DNA of 64,000 bases, from NCBI GenBank assembly GCA_963576565.1, contig OY755039.1, positions 24,938,602-25,002,601 on the forward strand, written 5' to 3'. The position numbers and the translations under genes are program-made. The stretch's first letter is position 1. Each line of letters begins with the position of its first letter. Source of the DNA: Aspidapion aeneum. Its lineage: Eukaryota; Arthropoda; Insecta; Coleoptera; Brentidae. Under the pieces are notes generated by a model. The model did no database searches, was not told the DNA's origin, and worked only from the letters and a program-made list of their open reading frames with translations. Shown here in pieces: positions 28,214 through 38,401 of this stretch.

Positions 28214-29526
28214 TAGGGTAAAGGGGGGCAATATACTTACTTAAATTTTATAGGTTTATTTCTCATATTAAATGATCTAAGGTTTTATTTCTAAGATTTT
28301 ATTTATTATTATTAGTATTTATTACCTAACAAATTTTTTACAAACATTTTTACAATAATTATTATTTTAATTTTTTGTCTTAAAAATATTAAAATTAAGT
28401 ACCTAGGTGTGGAATACCTCTATGTACTAGAATAGTACTTTTAAATATCACAGTTCTTTTTTTCTAACATAGACTAAGTATTGACTGTTTTTACGATTTT
28501 AATAAACATGATTAAAACTAACTAATAATATAATGGCAAAAGTTTTGAGAAAAATAATGTACAAAATTTGTACAAAAAGAAAACTACATAATTAATTTAA
28601 AAATTAAATAAAAAAAAACTCTATTAACCTAATTTAATCACCGTTCCGTTCTTCATTTGGAACAAAGTTGGCTAGATATGTTATCTTTATGTTTTAATTT
28701 TCAGTGTAATCGATTTAGAACTCCATTAAGTTTATCATACTTTTATTTTTGTAAAAAGTTGACTTTGCCCCATTTTTTCCCGCATAAGGGATAAAATTGG
28801 GATTGTGGCCAGACGGGCGAGGCGGTTATGTAATTTAAAATCATTATTTTTGTAAGACAAGTTTTGTTTATTAAAATACTAACCAAGATTAAATTACTTA
28901 TTTAAAAAATAAAAAGTTGTAATAAAAAAAAACATTTTTTATAATAATGAATTATAGTATTTACAAAATTTATATAGAATTACAGCGACCTAGTCATCGC
29001 TGTCGACTTTCGCACATGAATTTTGCGCCCATTTCTTGCTAAGAAAACATAAAATGCAACTTAGAATAATGGTATCAAAAAAAATCAAAAAAATATTTTT
29101 GGGCAAAATGGGGTAAAGGTTACTAGGTATAATAATAATATAAGGTATTCCGTTTTGCCCACATAAACAAAAATCCGTTATCCCCAAACTACCAGTTAAA
29201 TTCAAACAAAAATTATAAAAATGCTAATTTTGAATAATACACGCGTTTAATTATGAATAATACATAAACCCACTAATTGTTCAATGTAAACAAAATTGTG
29301 AAAAGTCTGTAAAAAATGTACTTACCTTCACAAAATGCGCAAGCTATTTTTACAATAAATAGCGCACAACTTAAGCTCAGCCGACCAGCGCCAATCATAT
29401 TGTATACAATTGAACCAGTTATGAGGATAAATCATCTGATATTAAGAGGTTTTATTCTTACACAGTTTGCCTAGAACTACGGTACCCCGTTTTACCCCCG
29501 TAACCCATTTTGCCCCCCTTTCCCCT
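28214..29526. mobile_element. 1.3-kb repeat with GGGGAAAGGGGGGCA ends, solo copy
   Basis: The left end is AGGGTAAAGGGGGGCAA and the right end TTTGCCCCCCTTTCCCCT. Two shorter copies lie inside the Harbinger-like elements (41288-42046 inverted, 53939-54842). Shared blocks include TTATAGG(T/C)TTATTTCTC, AAGTTGGCTAGAT, AGCGACCTAGTCATCGCTGTC-like, CATCTGATATTAAGAGG and AGCCGACC.GC.CCAATCAT. This copy carries about 340 extra AT-rich bases at 28285-28620. There is no coding frame. Confidence 0.65.
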
Positions 29527-30035
29527 AATTAAATTTTTAATGTGGTTATTACCCCTGGTTAGCCTTGCATGGATTCCAGATCTTTTCAATCCCTTGCTAA
29601 AAGAAAGATCAACTTCAGCAGGTCCACCTTCCGACAAGGCCAAACAAGCCAACAGAAACAAAACCAAAAACCCTAAAAGACAATTAATATAAGTTATGAA
29701 TTTTAAATAAACCTAGAATCCCTGTATGTTGACATATTTGGATATAATAATCCAATAATATTAAAGAAACAAATAAGGAATAATAATCACTATCAATGTC
29801 ACAAGATTTGTAAACATAGAAAATGGCTTTTCCTGATAATAGAGAAAAATTAAATAACTGTACTAATACTGAACGCAAAGAAGAGCTATCCAATTTTTAC
29901 CCTCAAAACGAATTCAAGTCCAGGCTTTGCAGAAAATCAAGTTTGAAAAATTTTGAATGTTATTTTTATTTTTTTTTTGTCATAATATTGACAAACAAGG
30001 AAAATTTTAAAACATAGTTTTGATTTTGAAAAAAC

Positions 30036-30147
30036 AAATGCAAAGATATACCAAATTTTCTATTGAAAAAGATGGTAACTGCCTTTTCCGAGCTATTAGT
30101 CAATATTTATATAAAATCAATCTAATTTCAATCAACTTCGACAGGAA

Positions 30148-30183
<36 letters not shown>

Positions 30184-30514
30184 AAAGTAACTGGGAAGAT
30201 CTTTCATATTATATTACAAATGCCTCTAAAGAAAACTATTGCAATAAAATGAGTAGAGATCATGTTTTTGGAACAGCCACCGAGTGTTTAGCAATATCAG
30301 ATTTATATAAACTAAATTTTAACGTGTATTGTAAAAGTTCAGAAAAACATTTCCCTCCTCAAGCAGCGAATACTTCTGATCACTTTTTGTGCTCCCTATT
30401 CGAGCAATAGAAATAAGTAAGTCACAAGATTTTCAAAATACATACAATAAACCTTCTTTTTTCTGGACCAGATTCAGGCCATTTTGATCTTTTAGTTCCT
30501 ATAAATGAACAGGA
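30036..30514 (+). pseudogene. OTU-like cysteine protease fragment
   Basis: The frame reads FSIEKDGNCLFRAISQYLY, which is the OTU D-G-N-C-L-F-R box with catalytic Asp and Cys. After a (TA)n run (about 30147-30181) it continues with NWEDLSYYITNAS, MSRDHVFGTATECLAISDLY and LNFNVYC. A later frame has FSGPDSGHFDLLVP, with the catalytic His in the usual WxxxHF-like place. OTU enzymes cleave ubiquitin-type conjugates; here it is part of a retrotransposon protein. At least two frame breaks are present. Confidence 0.7.
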
Positions 30515-31235
30515 ACAAAAATGCTTAATATGTGATAAAACTTTCAAAAACTCTAAGGGTCTTAATGTTCACAATTCTAAAAAACATTTAAATACATCAA
30601 ACACTATCAATACCTCCAATAACTCCATCCAACAACCTACTATTACTTCCGACGAAAATTGTTCATCACAAGAAAATGCTGAAATAAATTCAAAAATAAA
30701 ATGCAGCAAATGTGAAAAGTTTTTAAAAAATATGAAAGGATTATCACAACATATAACAATTAAACACAAAAATGAAACCAAACCAATTTCGAACAATTTT
30801 GACTCTTTTACCGTAAATAGTTTTTTAAATAAGTTAAAATCATCAGTACCAATTGTAAAACGGATTCCAAAAACAGCCCGATCTTGTATATCAGAAGAAC
30901 TTTCCAATTTACTAAAAGAATGTGTAAACAAAAATAATCCGGAATCATGGCTTCATCTTTTTGTATTTACATATGCCGTTTTAAAAATTCCTGGAAAAAA
31001 AATAAAAAACAAATCATTGACGTCTTTAATTAAGGAAAACCTTCAAACATGGAAAAAAACTAAAACTATGACAATTTCTTCATTTCTTGAATATTATGAC
31101 CCGGATAAACCAAATTATAAACAAGCTTCGACGAAGACCAACACAATTCAACAAATTGCAAAAGAGTGGAATCAAGAATTGCTGAAGGAGACATCACAGG
31201 CGCAATCCGCCTTTTTACATCTGAAGACACATTAG
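30515..31235 (+). pseudogene. retrotransposon N-terminal C2H2 fingers and linker
   Basis: Finger one is CLICDKTFKNSKGLNVHNSK followed by KH; finger two is CSKCEKFLKNMKGLSQHITI followed by KH (C-x2-C-x12-H-x4/5-H). A Ser/Asn-rich spacer separates them. The following 120 residues (KIPGKKIKNKSLTSLIKENL) are the linker before RT. The frame is lost at about 31190 and resumes in another frame (LAPKNEETLKKLEEKHPKHD). DNA target recognition is the usual role of such fingers. Confidence 0.75.
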
Positions 31236-31286
31236 CTCCGAAAAATGAAGAAACTTTAAAAAAACTAGAAGAAAAACATCCAAAAC

Positions 31287-32440
31287 ATGACAAAATTCAA
31301 AGTTTCTTTAGACAAATCTGAGTGTATTTTTAATTTTAGTACCACAGACATTAGGAAAGCAATTTTCTCTTTCAGACCAGGCTCGGCTGGTGGACTAGAT
31401 GGCCTGAGACCTCAACATTTAAAGGATATTCTGAATGAAAATTTGGGTATAGTCTCTCTTAATCTTCTCTCTTCTCTTGAACTTTTCCTTATTCACGTTC
31501 TTAGTGGTTCGGTTCTAGATGTAATCAGTCCTATTTTTTTTTGTGCTTCTTTGTATGCGTTTAATAAGAAAGATGGTGGGATACGGCCAATTACAGTTGG
31601 TCTTAGCCTTCGTCGTTTAGCTGCAAAACTAATATGTTCTTCTATTTATGAGTCATTAGGGACACTTTTCCGACCTCATCAAATGGGCTTTGGCACCAAA
31701 AGTGGATGTGAGGCAATTACACACTCAACAAGACGTTATCTCTCTTTTCCTCACAACACATATAAAATTCTTTTAAAAATTGATTTTTTAAACGCGTTCA
31801 ATATAGTTATTAGAGAAACAATTTTGTCTCGCGTGAAACAGTATATGCCAAATTTTTATCCTTTTATAGAACAATGTTATAAAAATTCATCATTTCTATC
31901 TTTTGGAAATGAAGTCATACATTCCCAGCGAGGTGTTCAACAGGGCGATCCATTAGGGCCACCCCTTTTTTGTTTAGCTATTCATCCTATAATTTCCAAC
32001 CTAAAATCTGAGATTAACTGTTGGTAGCTCGATGATGGCACCCTTGCTGGGGATCCTACTATTGTTTTTGAAGACTTTTTTAAACTTCACGCGTCATGTT
32101 CAGAAATCGGACTCAAAATTAATTTTAAAAAATGTGAATTTTCAACTATTCACGAAACAGATATACCACTTCAAATTGCTTTTCAACAACATCAAAATAC
32201 AATAGCAATGTTTTCCAACGTTAAACCAGACAATTTAACTTTGTTAGGTTGTCCCTTTTCTGAAAATCAAATAAAACTTGTTTTTGACTCTAAGTTCACA
32301 AAATTCAAGAAAATTTCAGAGAAACTCTCCGAAGCTGATTCCCATATTGCTTATTATCTTTTAAGACATTCTTTCGCCATTCCAAGAATAACATATCTTC
32401 TTCGCTGTGCTGTGTTGGAGGGTTTCTCCTATTCTTAAAA
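31287..32440 (+). pseudogene. REL-type retrotransposon reverse transcriptase
   Basis: RT motifs are FRPGSAGGLDGLRPQHLKDI, NKKDGGIRPITVGLSLRRLA, HQMGFGTKSGCEA, LLKIDFLNAFNIV (first catalytic Asp) and RGVQQGDPLGPPLFCLAIHP. The catalytic box reads CW-stop-LDDGTLAG: a TAG at 32025-32027 sits immediately before the two catalytic Asp codons. After it the frame continues (CEFSTIHETDIPLQ, NVKPDNLTLLGCPFSENQ). It is inactive as it stands. Confidence 0.85.
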
Positions 32441-33516
32441 ATGTTGATCTTTTATTGAAACAATCCTTAGAAACCATAATCAATTGTAAATTTAATGAAA
32501 AAGCTTGGATTCAATCTTCCTTGCCAATTAAATTAGGTGGGCTTGGGATAAGAGATTCTTCAACCCTCTGCTTTTCTGCCTTTCTTGTGTCAACAAATGA
32601 CGTTTCAAATCTTCTTCCATCACTTTTACCAAAATATATTTTGGAGAGTAATGATAAAGCACACGAAGAAGCACTCTTCTTTTTTAAATCAATAACCAAT
32701 ATTTCAGATACATCTAATTTAACTTCACAAAAAGATTTTGATATAAAACTTTCTCAAACATTTTTAAATAAAATTTTGGATACACAAACATCTTTAAAAG
32801 ACAAGGCTAGACTGCTAGCTTTACAGGAACCCGAAAGCTCTTTTTGGCTTCATGCTTTACCTTCATCTTCTTTGGGTAACCTTTTAGACAACTCGTCCTT
32901 CCGCTTATCTGTCGCTCTAAGACTAGGTCAGCCTGTGTGTGAGCAACACGTCTACACTTGTGGCAAAACAGTTGACATTTACGGCCATCATGGCTTATGC
33001 TGCTTAAAGAGTGCAGGTCGTTTAGCTAGACACAGACTGATTAATGATATTATAAGGAGGTCTCTTGGTTCTGCAGATTTTCCTGCAATACTGGAGCCTC
33101 CAGGTATTTGTCGTGGCGACGGTAAGCGGGCGGACGGGATGACTTTGGTGCCATGGAAGAGAGGTAAGGCTTTAATGTGGGATGCGTCATGCAGGGACAC
33201 CGTTGCAGATTCCTGAATTAACAAAACTTCAGTAAAATCGGGGGAAGCTGCTCACCTTGGAGAAGTTCAAAAGAGGGAGAAATATAAAGAATTAGAAGAT
33301 CGTTTCTTATTTGTACCCTTTATTGTTGAGACATTGGGCCCATGGGGAGAGGAAGCTAAGGACTTGACTAATGACATCAGTAAAAAAATTAAACATCAAA
33401 AAATTCGTAGCTTCATCTCCCAACGGATAGGCCTCGCAATTCAAAGGGGTAATGCCGCGTCAATTTTAGGCACAATTAAGCCTGAGTCTGGTCTGGAAGA
33501 AATTTTTTATTTATAG
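32407..33516 (+). pseudogene. thumb, zinc knuckle and restriction-like endonuclease
   Basis: WIQSSLPIKLGGLGIRDSST is the post-RT segment. CEQHVYTCGKTVDIYGHHGL followed by C gives a C-x7-C-x7-H-H-x2-C knuckle. The endonuclease core is GDGKRADGMTLVPW then RGKALMWDASCRDT, close to the PD...W-D-(V/A)-(S/T)-C pattern of R2-type REL domains, with Ala for the usual Pro. A frameshift near 33216 is followed by the conserved tail (PFIVETLGPWGEEAKDL, QRIGLAIQRGNAASILGTI). Confidence 0.75.
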
Positions 33517-33519
33517 TGT

Positions 33520-34500
33520 GTTATTGTTCTTATTACTTTTTATTATTATTATTATTATTTTAATTTTCTTATGTATTATTTTATTTTTATTAGTTTTTAA
33601 AATATCAACATACAGGGACTCTAAATAAAACTAATTAATTATTTTTCAAAATATGCATAAAATATGGTAACTTAAATGTTACCTACCTATTTAGACACGT
33701 ATTACGTATTAACTAAACAACAGACTTTTTGGGAATGCTTGATAATCTTGAAGAGTAGGGGAGGGTGGGGAGAGTTTGGACATGGGGAGACTATGGACAG
33801 TAGTTATTTCTTAGTATTCCGCAGAGATTTTCGTTAGCCCTCGTTCGAGTTTGGATTATAAAGAAATTTATATTTTTTTTTAACTTTTTTTTTTTAATTT
33901 TACGATTTAGACGTGCCTAATCTAAAATTTTTACAGTAAAAGATAATTTTTTCAAGTTCATAATTTAAGAAATTATTTTTATTTTCATAAAAAGTTTTAA
34001 AATAAACACTTAGAATCGCGCTTATGTGATCGTAAAATTGAACTATATTTAGACAGCAAAATGATTTTTGTAATAGGCACCTACGGAGAGAGTTTGGCCA
34101 TAGCCACTAAGCTCTTCCCATTTCGTCCATTGTGTTCCCTCTCTATTTTTATTTGTATTTATTTTGGAGACCAAATGCCAAGGAGGTACAAAAAAACCCA
34201 TAGTACGTGTATGGCTTGACCTCAAGGCGCCCGAGTTCAACCACATTTTTTGGGCACTATTTTCTATTTTTTTTACAACTGCTGGGCTATTATGAAAGGT
34301 GTAATTAAGCACGAAACTTAACCTATATAATGCGAACAATAATGGCTTAACACACACGGAAAAAAGTGCAATAAAAATTTAAAAATACTTTTGCCAAAAA
34401 TTTTAGAAAAACTTAATACTTTTCGGAAAATATCATGGAACATATTTTTTTTTAGATATAGGTAGAATTCCATTTAAAGAATCTAAACTAGAAATTTTAA
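33520..34500. other. AT-rich DNA with short inverted motifs
   Basis: There is a (TAT)n run at 33540-33557. GGGGAGAGTTTGGACATGG at about 33769 recurs loosely as GGAGAGAGTTTGGCCAT at 34085, and AGAGATTGGACAC at 44070 is similar, hinting at a degenerate repeat family. No gene is supported. Confidence 0.35.
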
Positions 34501-34793
34501 CGCAAAAAATTTTAATAAAATCTGAGGGCACGGCAGTGCCTCGCCAAGTTCGCGCGCCGTAACCATCTTTTCTGGAAACATTTCAGCCGATATTTGACCT
34601 ACCTAAAACTCTACTTCGGAATGAGCTACGAATCTCAAACTTGCACAGTCGTAGATCTCCATGGAGTTAACAACCCCTCCAAGTTTCATGGAATTCCATA
34701 AAGTAGTAAAGTAGTTACGAAATTTCAAAAAACGTCGAAATTGCCACTCACTCACTGACTCACTCATGTATAGATCATCAATATTCTACTGTA

Positions 34794-35655
34794 CTTCCAG
34801 ACATGCTACAAAGCTCAAATTTGGCAGACTGATAGAAATTATGACAAAAACCCTAAAATTTTAATTTACTCCCCTCCCCTATACATTTAACGTTATGTAA
34901 AAGTAGCATTGCCCACTTCCAGAAATTCTAGAGAGTTGAGCTTTGGCAGACTGATAGGAACTATGATAACAATATAAGAAAGAATTAAAACACCCCAAAA
35001 TTCTAATTTACTTCCTTCCCCTATAAATGTAAAGTTAAGTAAAAGTAACATTGCCTACTTCCAGACATACTAGAGAGGTGAGCTTTGGAAGACCGATAGT
35101 AACTATGATAAAGTTATAGAAAAAAATTAAAACACCCCAAAATTATAATTTACTTCCTTCCCCTATTAATGTAAAGTTATGTAAAAGTAACACTGCCCAC
35201 TTCCAGAAACGCTAGAGAGCTGAACTTTTTAAGACTGACAATATGATAAAACTATATGAAAAAAATTTAAAAACACCAACATTTTCATTTATTTCCCTCT
35301 CCTATAAATGTAAATTTATATAAAACTAACATTGCCCACTTCCAGAAATGCTAGAGAGCTGAGAATTGGAATGCTGATAGAAATTATGATAAAACCATGG
35401 GAAAAAATTTAAAAAGTCCAATATTTTCATTTACTCTCCTCCCCTATAAATGTAAAGTTATGTAAAAGTAACATTACCCACTTCCAGAAACGCTAGAGAG
35501 CTAAGCATTGGAAGACTGATAGGAACTATGATAAAACTATAGGACAAAATTTAGAAACACGACAATTTTAATTTATTTCCCTCCCCTATACATGTAAATT
35601 ATGTAAAAGTAACATTGTGTACTTTCAGAAACGCTAGAGAGCTGAGCTTTGGAAA
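34794..35655. repeat. six tandem units of about 141 bp
   Basis: The landmark CTTCCAGAAA.GCTAGAGAG recurs at about 34794, 34916, 35059, 35200, 35339, 35481 and 35621. Each unit also has GGAAGACTGATAG, AACTATGATAAAACTATA, CTCCCCTATAAATGTAAA and GTAAAAGTAACATTGCC. The first unit is shorter and more diverged. There is no open frame through the units, so this is a satellite-like array. Confidence 0.85.
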
Positions 35656-36744
35656 GTTTCAAAAAATATTTCCAAACTACTAAGAACTTTTCATTTTGAA
35701 ATTTGTATTGGAGAACTTGGCTTTACTTTTATCTCAATTCTTTTTGCGGAATGCCATTTTCGCGTACTTGGCTTTTTTTACATGAAATGTTTTTGTTATG
35801 ATAAGAACTTTTCGGAAAAAATCATAATTTTATAAATGAGACTAAAAATTCGTGCGACGCAGGGGAAAATTTTAAAGAATACGTAGTTTTTGGAAAAAGC
35901 GGCGCTGCATGAAAAAACTTTATCAGTGTAAACATTTTTGAAAAAAATGGGTTTGAAGGTAAAATCTTTGGAGAATTGTGTACTTGTTGGAAAAAATGTC
36001 GCAAAAAAATAAAATTTTTAATATAAACAAAAAAAGCGTCGCTGAAGGCGAACGTTTTATAAAAATTGCTACTTTTTTGGAAAGAAATGTTGGTATTGAA
36101 AGCAAAAACTAAAATAATTTAAAGAATAAAATGTACCACAGACCAAAAATTTTAAGAAAAAATGATACCCAATGCAAAAAATTTGGTTTTGGCCATTGAG
36201 TTGTATAAAGCCCTGAAAGGGCTTTAGAGACGGAAAGACAAGACATTTTTTATTGACCCTATCCAATTTGGTTTCTAAGGGCAGGTATTTCTTTTACAAT
36301 AAAAACAGAGATAGACATTATTGAACATGTGAAATGGACAAAGATAGGCTGATTTTGCATGCTAATAATACCCTAGATAATATATGGGTACTTTTATCTC
36401 TTTCACACTGACGGCATAAGTGCGACAGAAAAGCAGCTGGCTACCTTTAATCCACCTGCCGTATTTTGAGTGATTCTACATGCTAGTCGGATTATACAGG
36501 GAAAACTGATAGACAATGTTGTCTAAGTACGGAATTGAATTTTTTTGAATTTTGTGCGGGAATATTACAAAAAGAAATCTTAAAACGTTTAAAAACAAGT
36601 TTAGAAGTAACTATTTGAGTTCAAACATGGTCCGAAATTGTTTTTTGTACAAAAAAAGAAAAATACTCTGCCAATATATGGGCCCCTAAGCTCACACTAG
36701 GTACTATAGTTATAGTGTACGTGTGAGCTAATATAACTAAACAC

Positions 36745-37100
36745 TGAAATATATTTTATTCAACTCCAGACCAAATTACCTTTTGTTTGATACCACACAA
36801 GCCATGCTTTGACTTAAACACAAATTTTTGAAATCTACCCCCACCCTTACAAAAAAAAACAAAAACTAAAATGTATTTTGTTAAAGTCCGGACTCAATTA
36901 CCTTTCGTTTGATATCACACACGCCATATTTTCACTTAAACTCTAATTTTTAAAATATACCCCCACCCTTTTTTTTTAAATAAATTAAAATGTATTTTTT
37001 TTTAACTGCAGACTCAATTACCTTTCGTTTAATATCACACACGCCATATTTTCACATAAACTCTAATTTTTGAAATCTACCCCCACCCTTTTATTTGGTT
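36745..37100. repeat. three tandem units of about 120 bp
   Basis: Each unit has CAATTACCTTT.GTTTGATA, CACACGCCAT.TTTTCACTT, AAACTCTAATTTTTGAAAT and CTACCCCCACCCTT. The second and third are closest to each other. Confidence 0.75.
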
Positions 37101-37219
37101 TGTGTTCGGTGGATTTTGTTCATTTTTAAATGGGACCATCTCGACCCAAGACCCAGCCTAGGTACCAAATTTCATTAAAATCGGCCAAGCGGTTTTTGAG
37201 TTATGCGCGTTGGTCGTTA

Positions 37220-37238
37220 CAGACAGACATACAGACAC

Positions 37239-37285
<47 letters not shown>

Positions 37286-37286
37286 T

Positions 37287-37340
<54 letters not shown>
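37220..37340. repeat. (CAGA)n microsatellite
   Basis: Thirty tetranucleotide units with three interruptions (CATA, CACA, CATA). Cys-Leu-Ser-Val or Gln-Thr-Asp-Arg repeat frames are by-products, not proteins. Confidence 0.95.
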
Positions 37341-38401
37341 GGCGCAACAAAAAAGTTTCAAAATCATCTGAAACGCAAAGATATATAAAAATTTTTGAAA
37401 TCGGAGCAACTTTTTTTTTCTCGAAAAAATTAGGATCACCATAGCTCACACTACTATAGTATAGTATATGTGTGAGCTAAAAATCCATAAAAAAACAATG
37501 GGTAAGTCGTCTTGACGGATAGTTTTTGCTAAAACACGAGAAAGTTCAGTAGCGTCACGATAGATAGTTTATTCTGCGACCGTGCGATTTTACCCTCACA
37601 CATTTTGATTCGGAAAGTGTTCCCCGCACTTATAAGATTATTTTTTAATAATAATTTGTCCTGAAATGGGTTCTGGTACGTTTTACCACCCTACTCAAAA
37701 CTTATTACAACAAGGTTTTTTTGCATTGCATGAAAATTAACAAAAAGTATATGATTTTTTTAAAAATGATTTTTTTTAAATGCTTACATACCGATTTTTA
37801 TCCAGTTGTTTTTGTTTTTTCGAACCAAACTTTTGACATGTCACGGTCGAGTTACATACATCTTGATGAATTGTTACACACACTGATCTATGTTTTTATA
37901 AATTTCGATAAATTTTATGTTTTTTGCGGACTTTACAGTAATTTTAAGTTAAATTTTGGTCTTTCATCGCGAAAGTATATATTTATTATTATATGACGCC
38001 ACCGCGACCGGTCTACAGGCCGGTATCATATGTGTATGTCCTTTTAATGTCATTTGACCATCATGCTGTCTTACTTAATAAGGTCACTTAGTTTAATTAA
38101 TAATTTTGTCCTACATAATATAAAAGAAGAATAGAAACCAACAAAAAATTTGTGACACTTCGATTACCGATTTTCTTTGATTGCGATGGATTAGGGTGAC
38201 CAGATTACGGTTTATTAGGGTGCCTAGAGTGCGGAAAAAAAGATTTTGAAAAATTTCCCTAAAAAAATTTGAAGACCAAACACTCACGCGCCACTCAATG
38301 TTTATGGTCGCATACACTAATCCTAACTCGATTTCCGACGATTATGGACAATGGTTACCCCCTGGACATAAACCTAACAACTTTTACTATATTTATTAAC
38401 A

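Larger units (their letters stand above)
30036..33516 (+). mobile_element. decayed OTU + zinc finger + RT + restriction-like endonuclease LINE
   Basis: This is a non-LTR retrotransposon of the R2/R4/NeSL-like group that uses a C-terminal restriction-like endonuclease. Order of parts: OTU-like cysteine protease (about 30040-30510), two C2H2 fingers (30515-30770), a linker, RT (31290-32440), thumb (32407-32900), a CCHC-like knuckle (32935-33010) and endonuclease (33100-33220), ending at 33516. Base composition is AT-rich like the flanks. Several frameshifts, a (TA)n run in the OTU part and a stop at the RT catalytic box show it is dead. Exact 5-prime end and target duplication were not found. 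A TATTATTATT-rich tail follows at about 33540. Confidence 0.8.
36691..37478. repeat. cassette bounded by two CTCACAC palindromes
   Basis: Short palindromes at about 36691-36727 (CTCACACTAGGTACTATAG to GTGTGAG) and 37444-37479 (AGCTCACACTACTATAGTAT to GTGTGAGCT) flank three tandem 120-bp units, a segment found in many arthropod repeats (TTTCATTAAAATCGGCCAAG) and a tetranucleotide run. No gene is present. Confidence 0.6.

Noticed and set aside
34794..37340. CRISPR-like array
   Set aside because: The repeated parts make up the whole unit, with no unique spacers, and this is a eukaryotic genome.
37158..37449. Long Cys-Val-Ser-Leu or Gln-Thr-Asp-Arg reading frames
   Set aside because: They are translations of the (CAGA)n microsatellite in several frames and strands.
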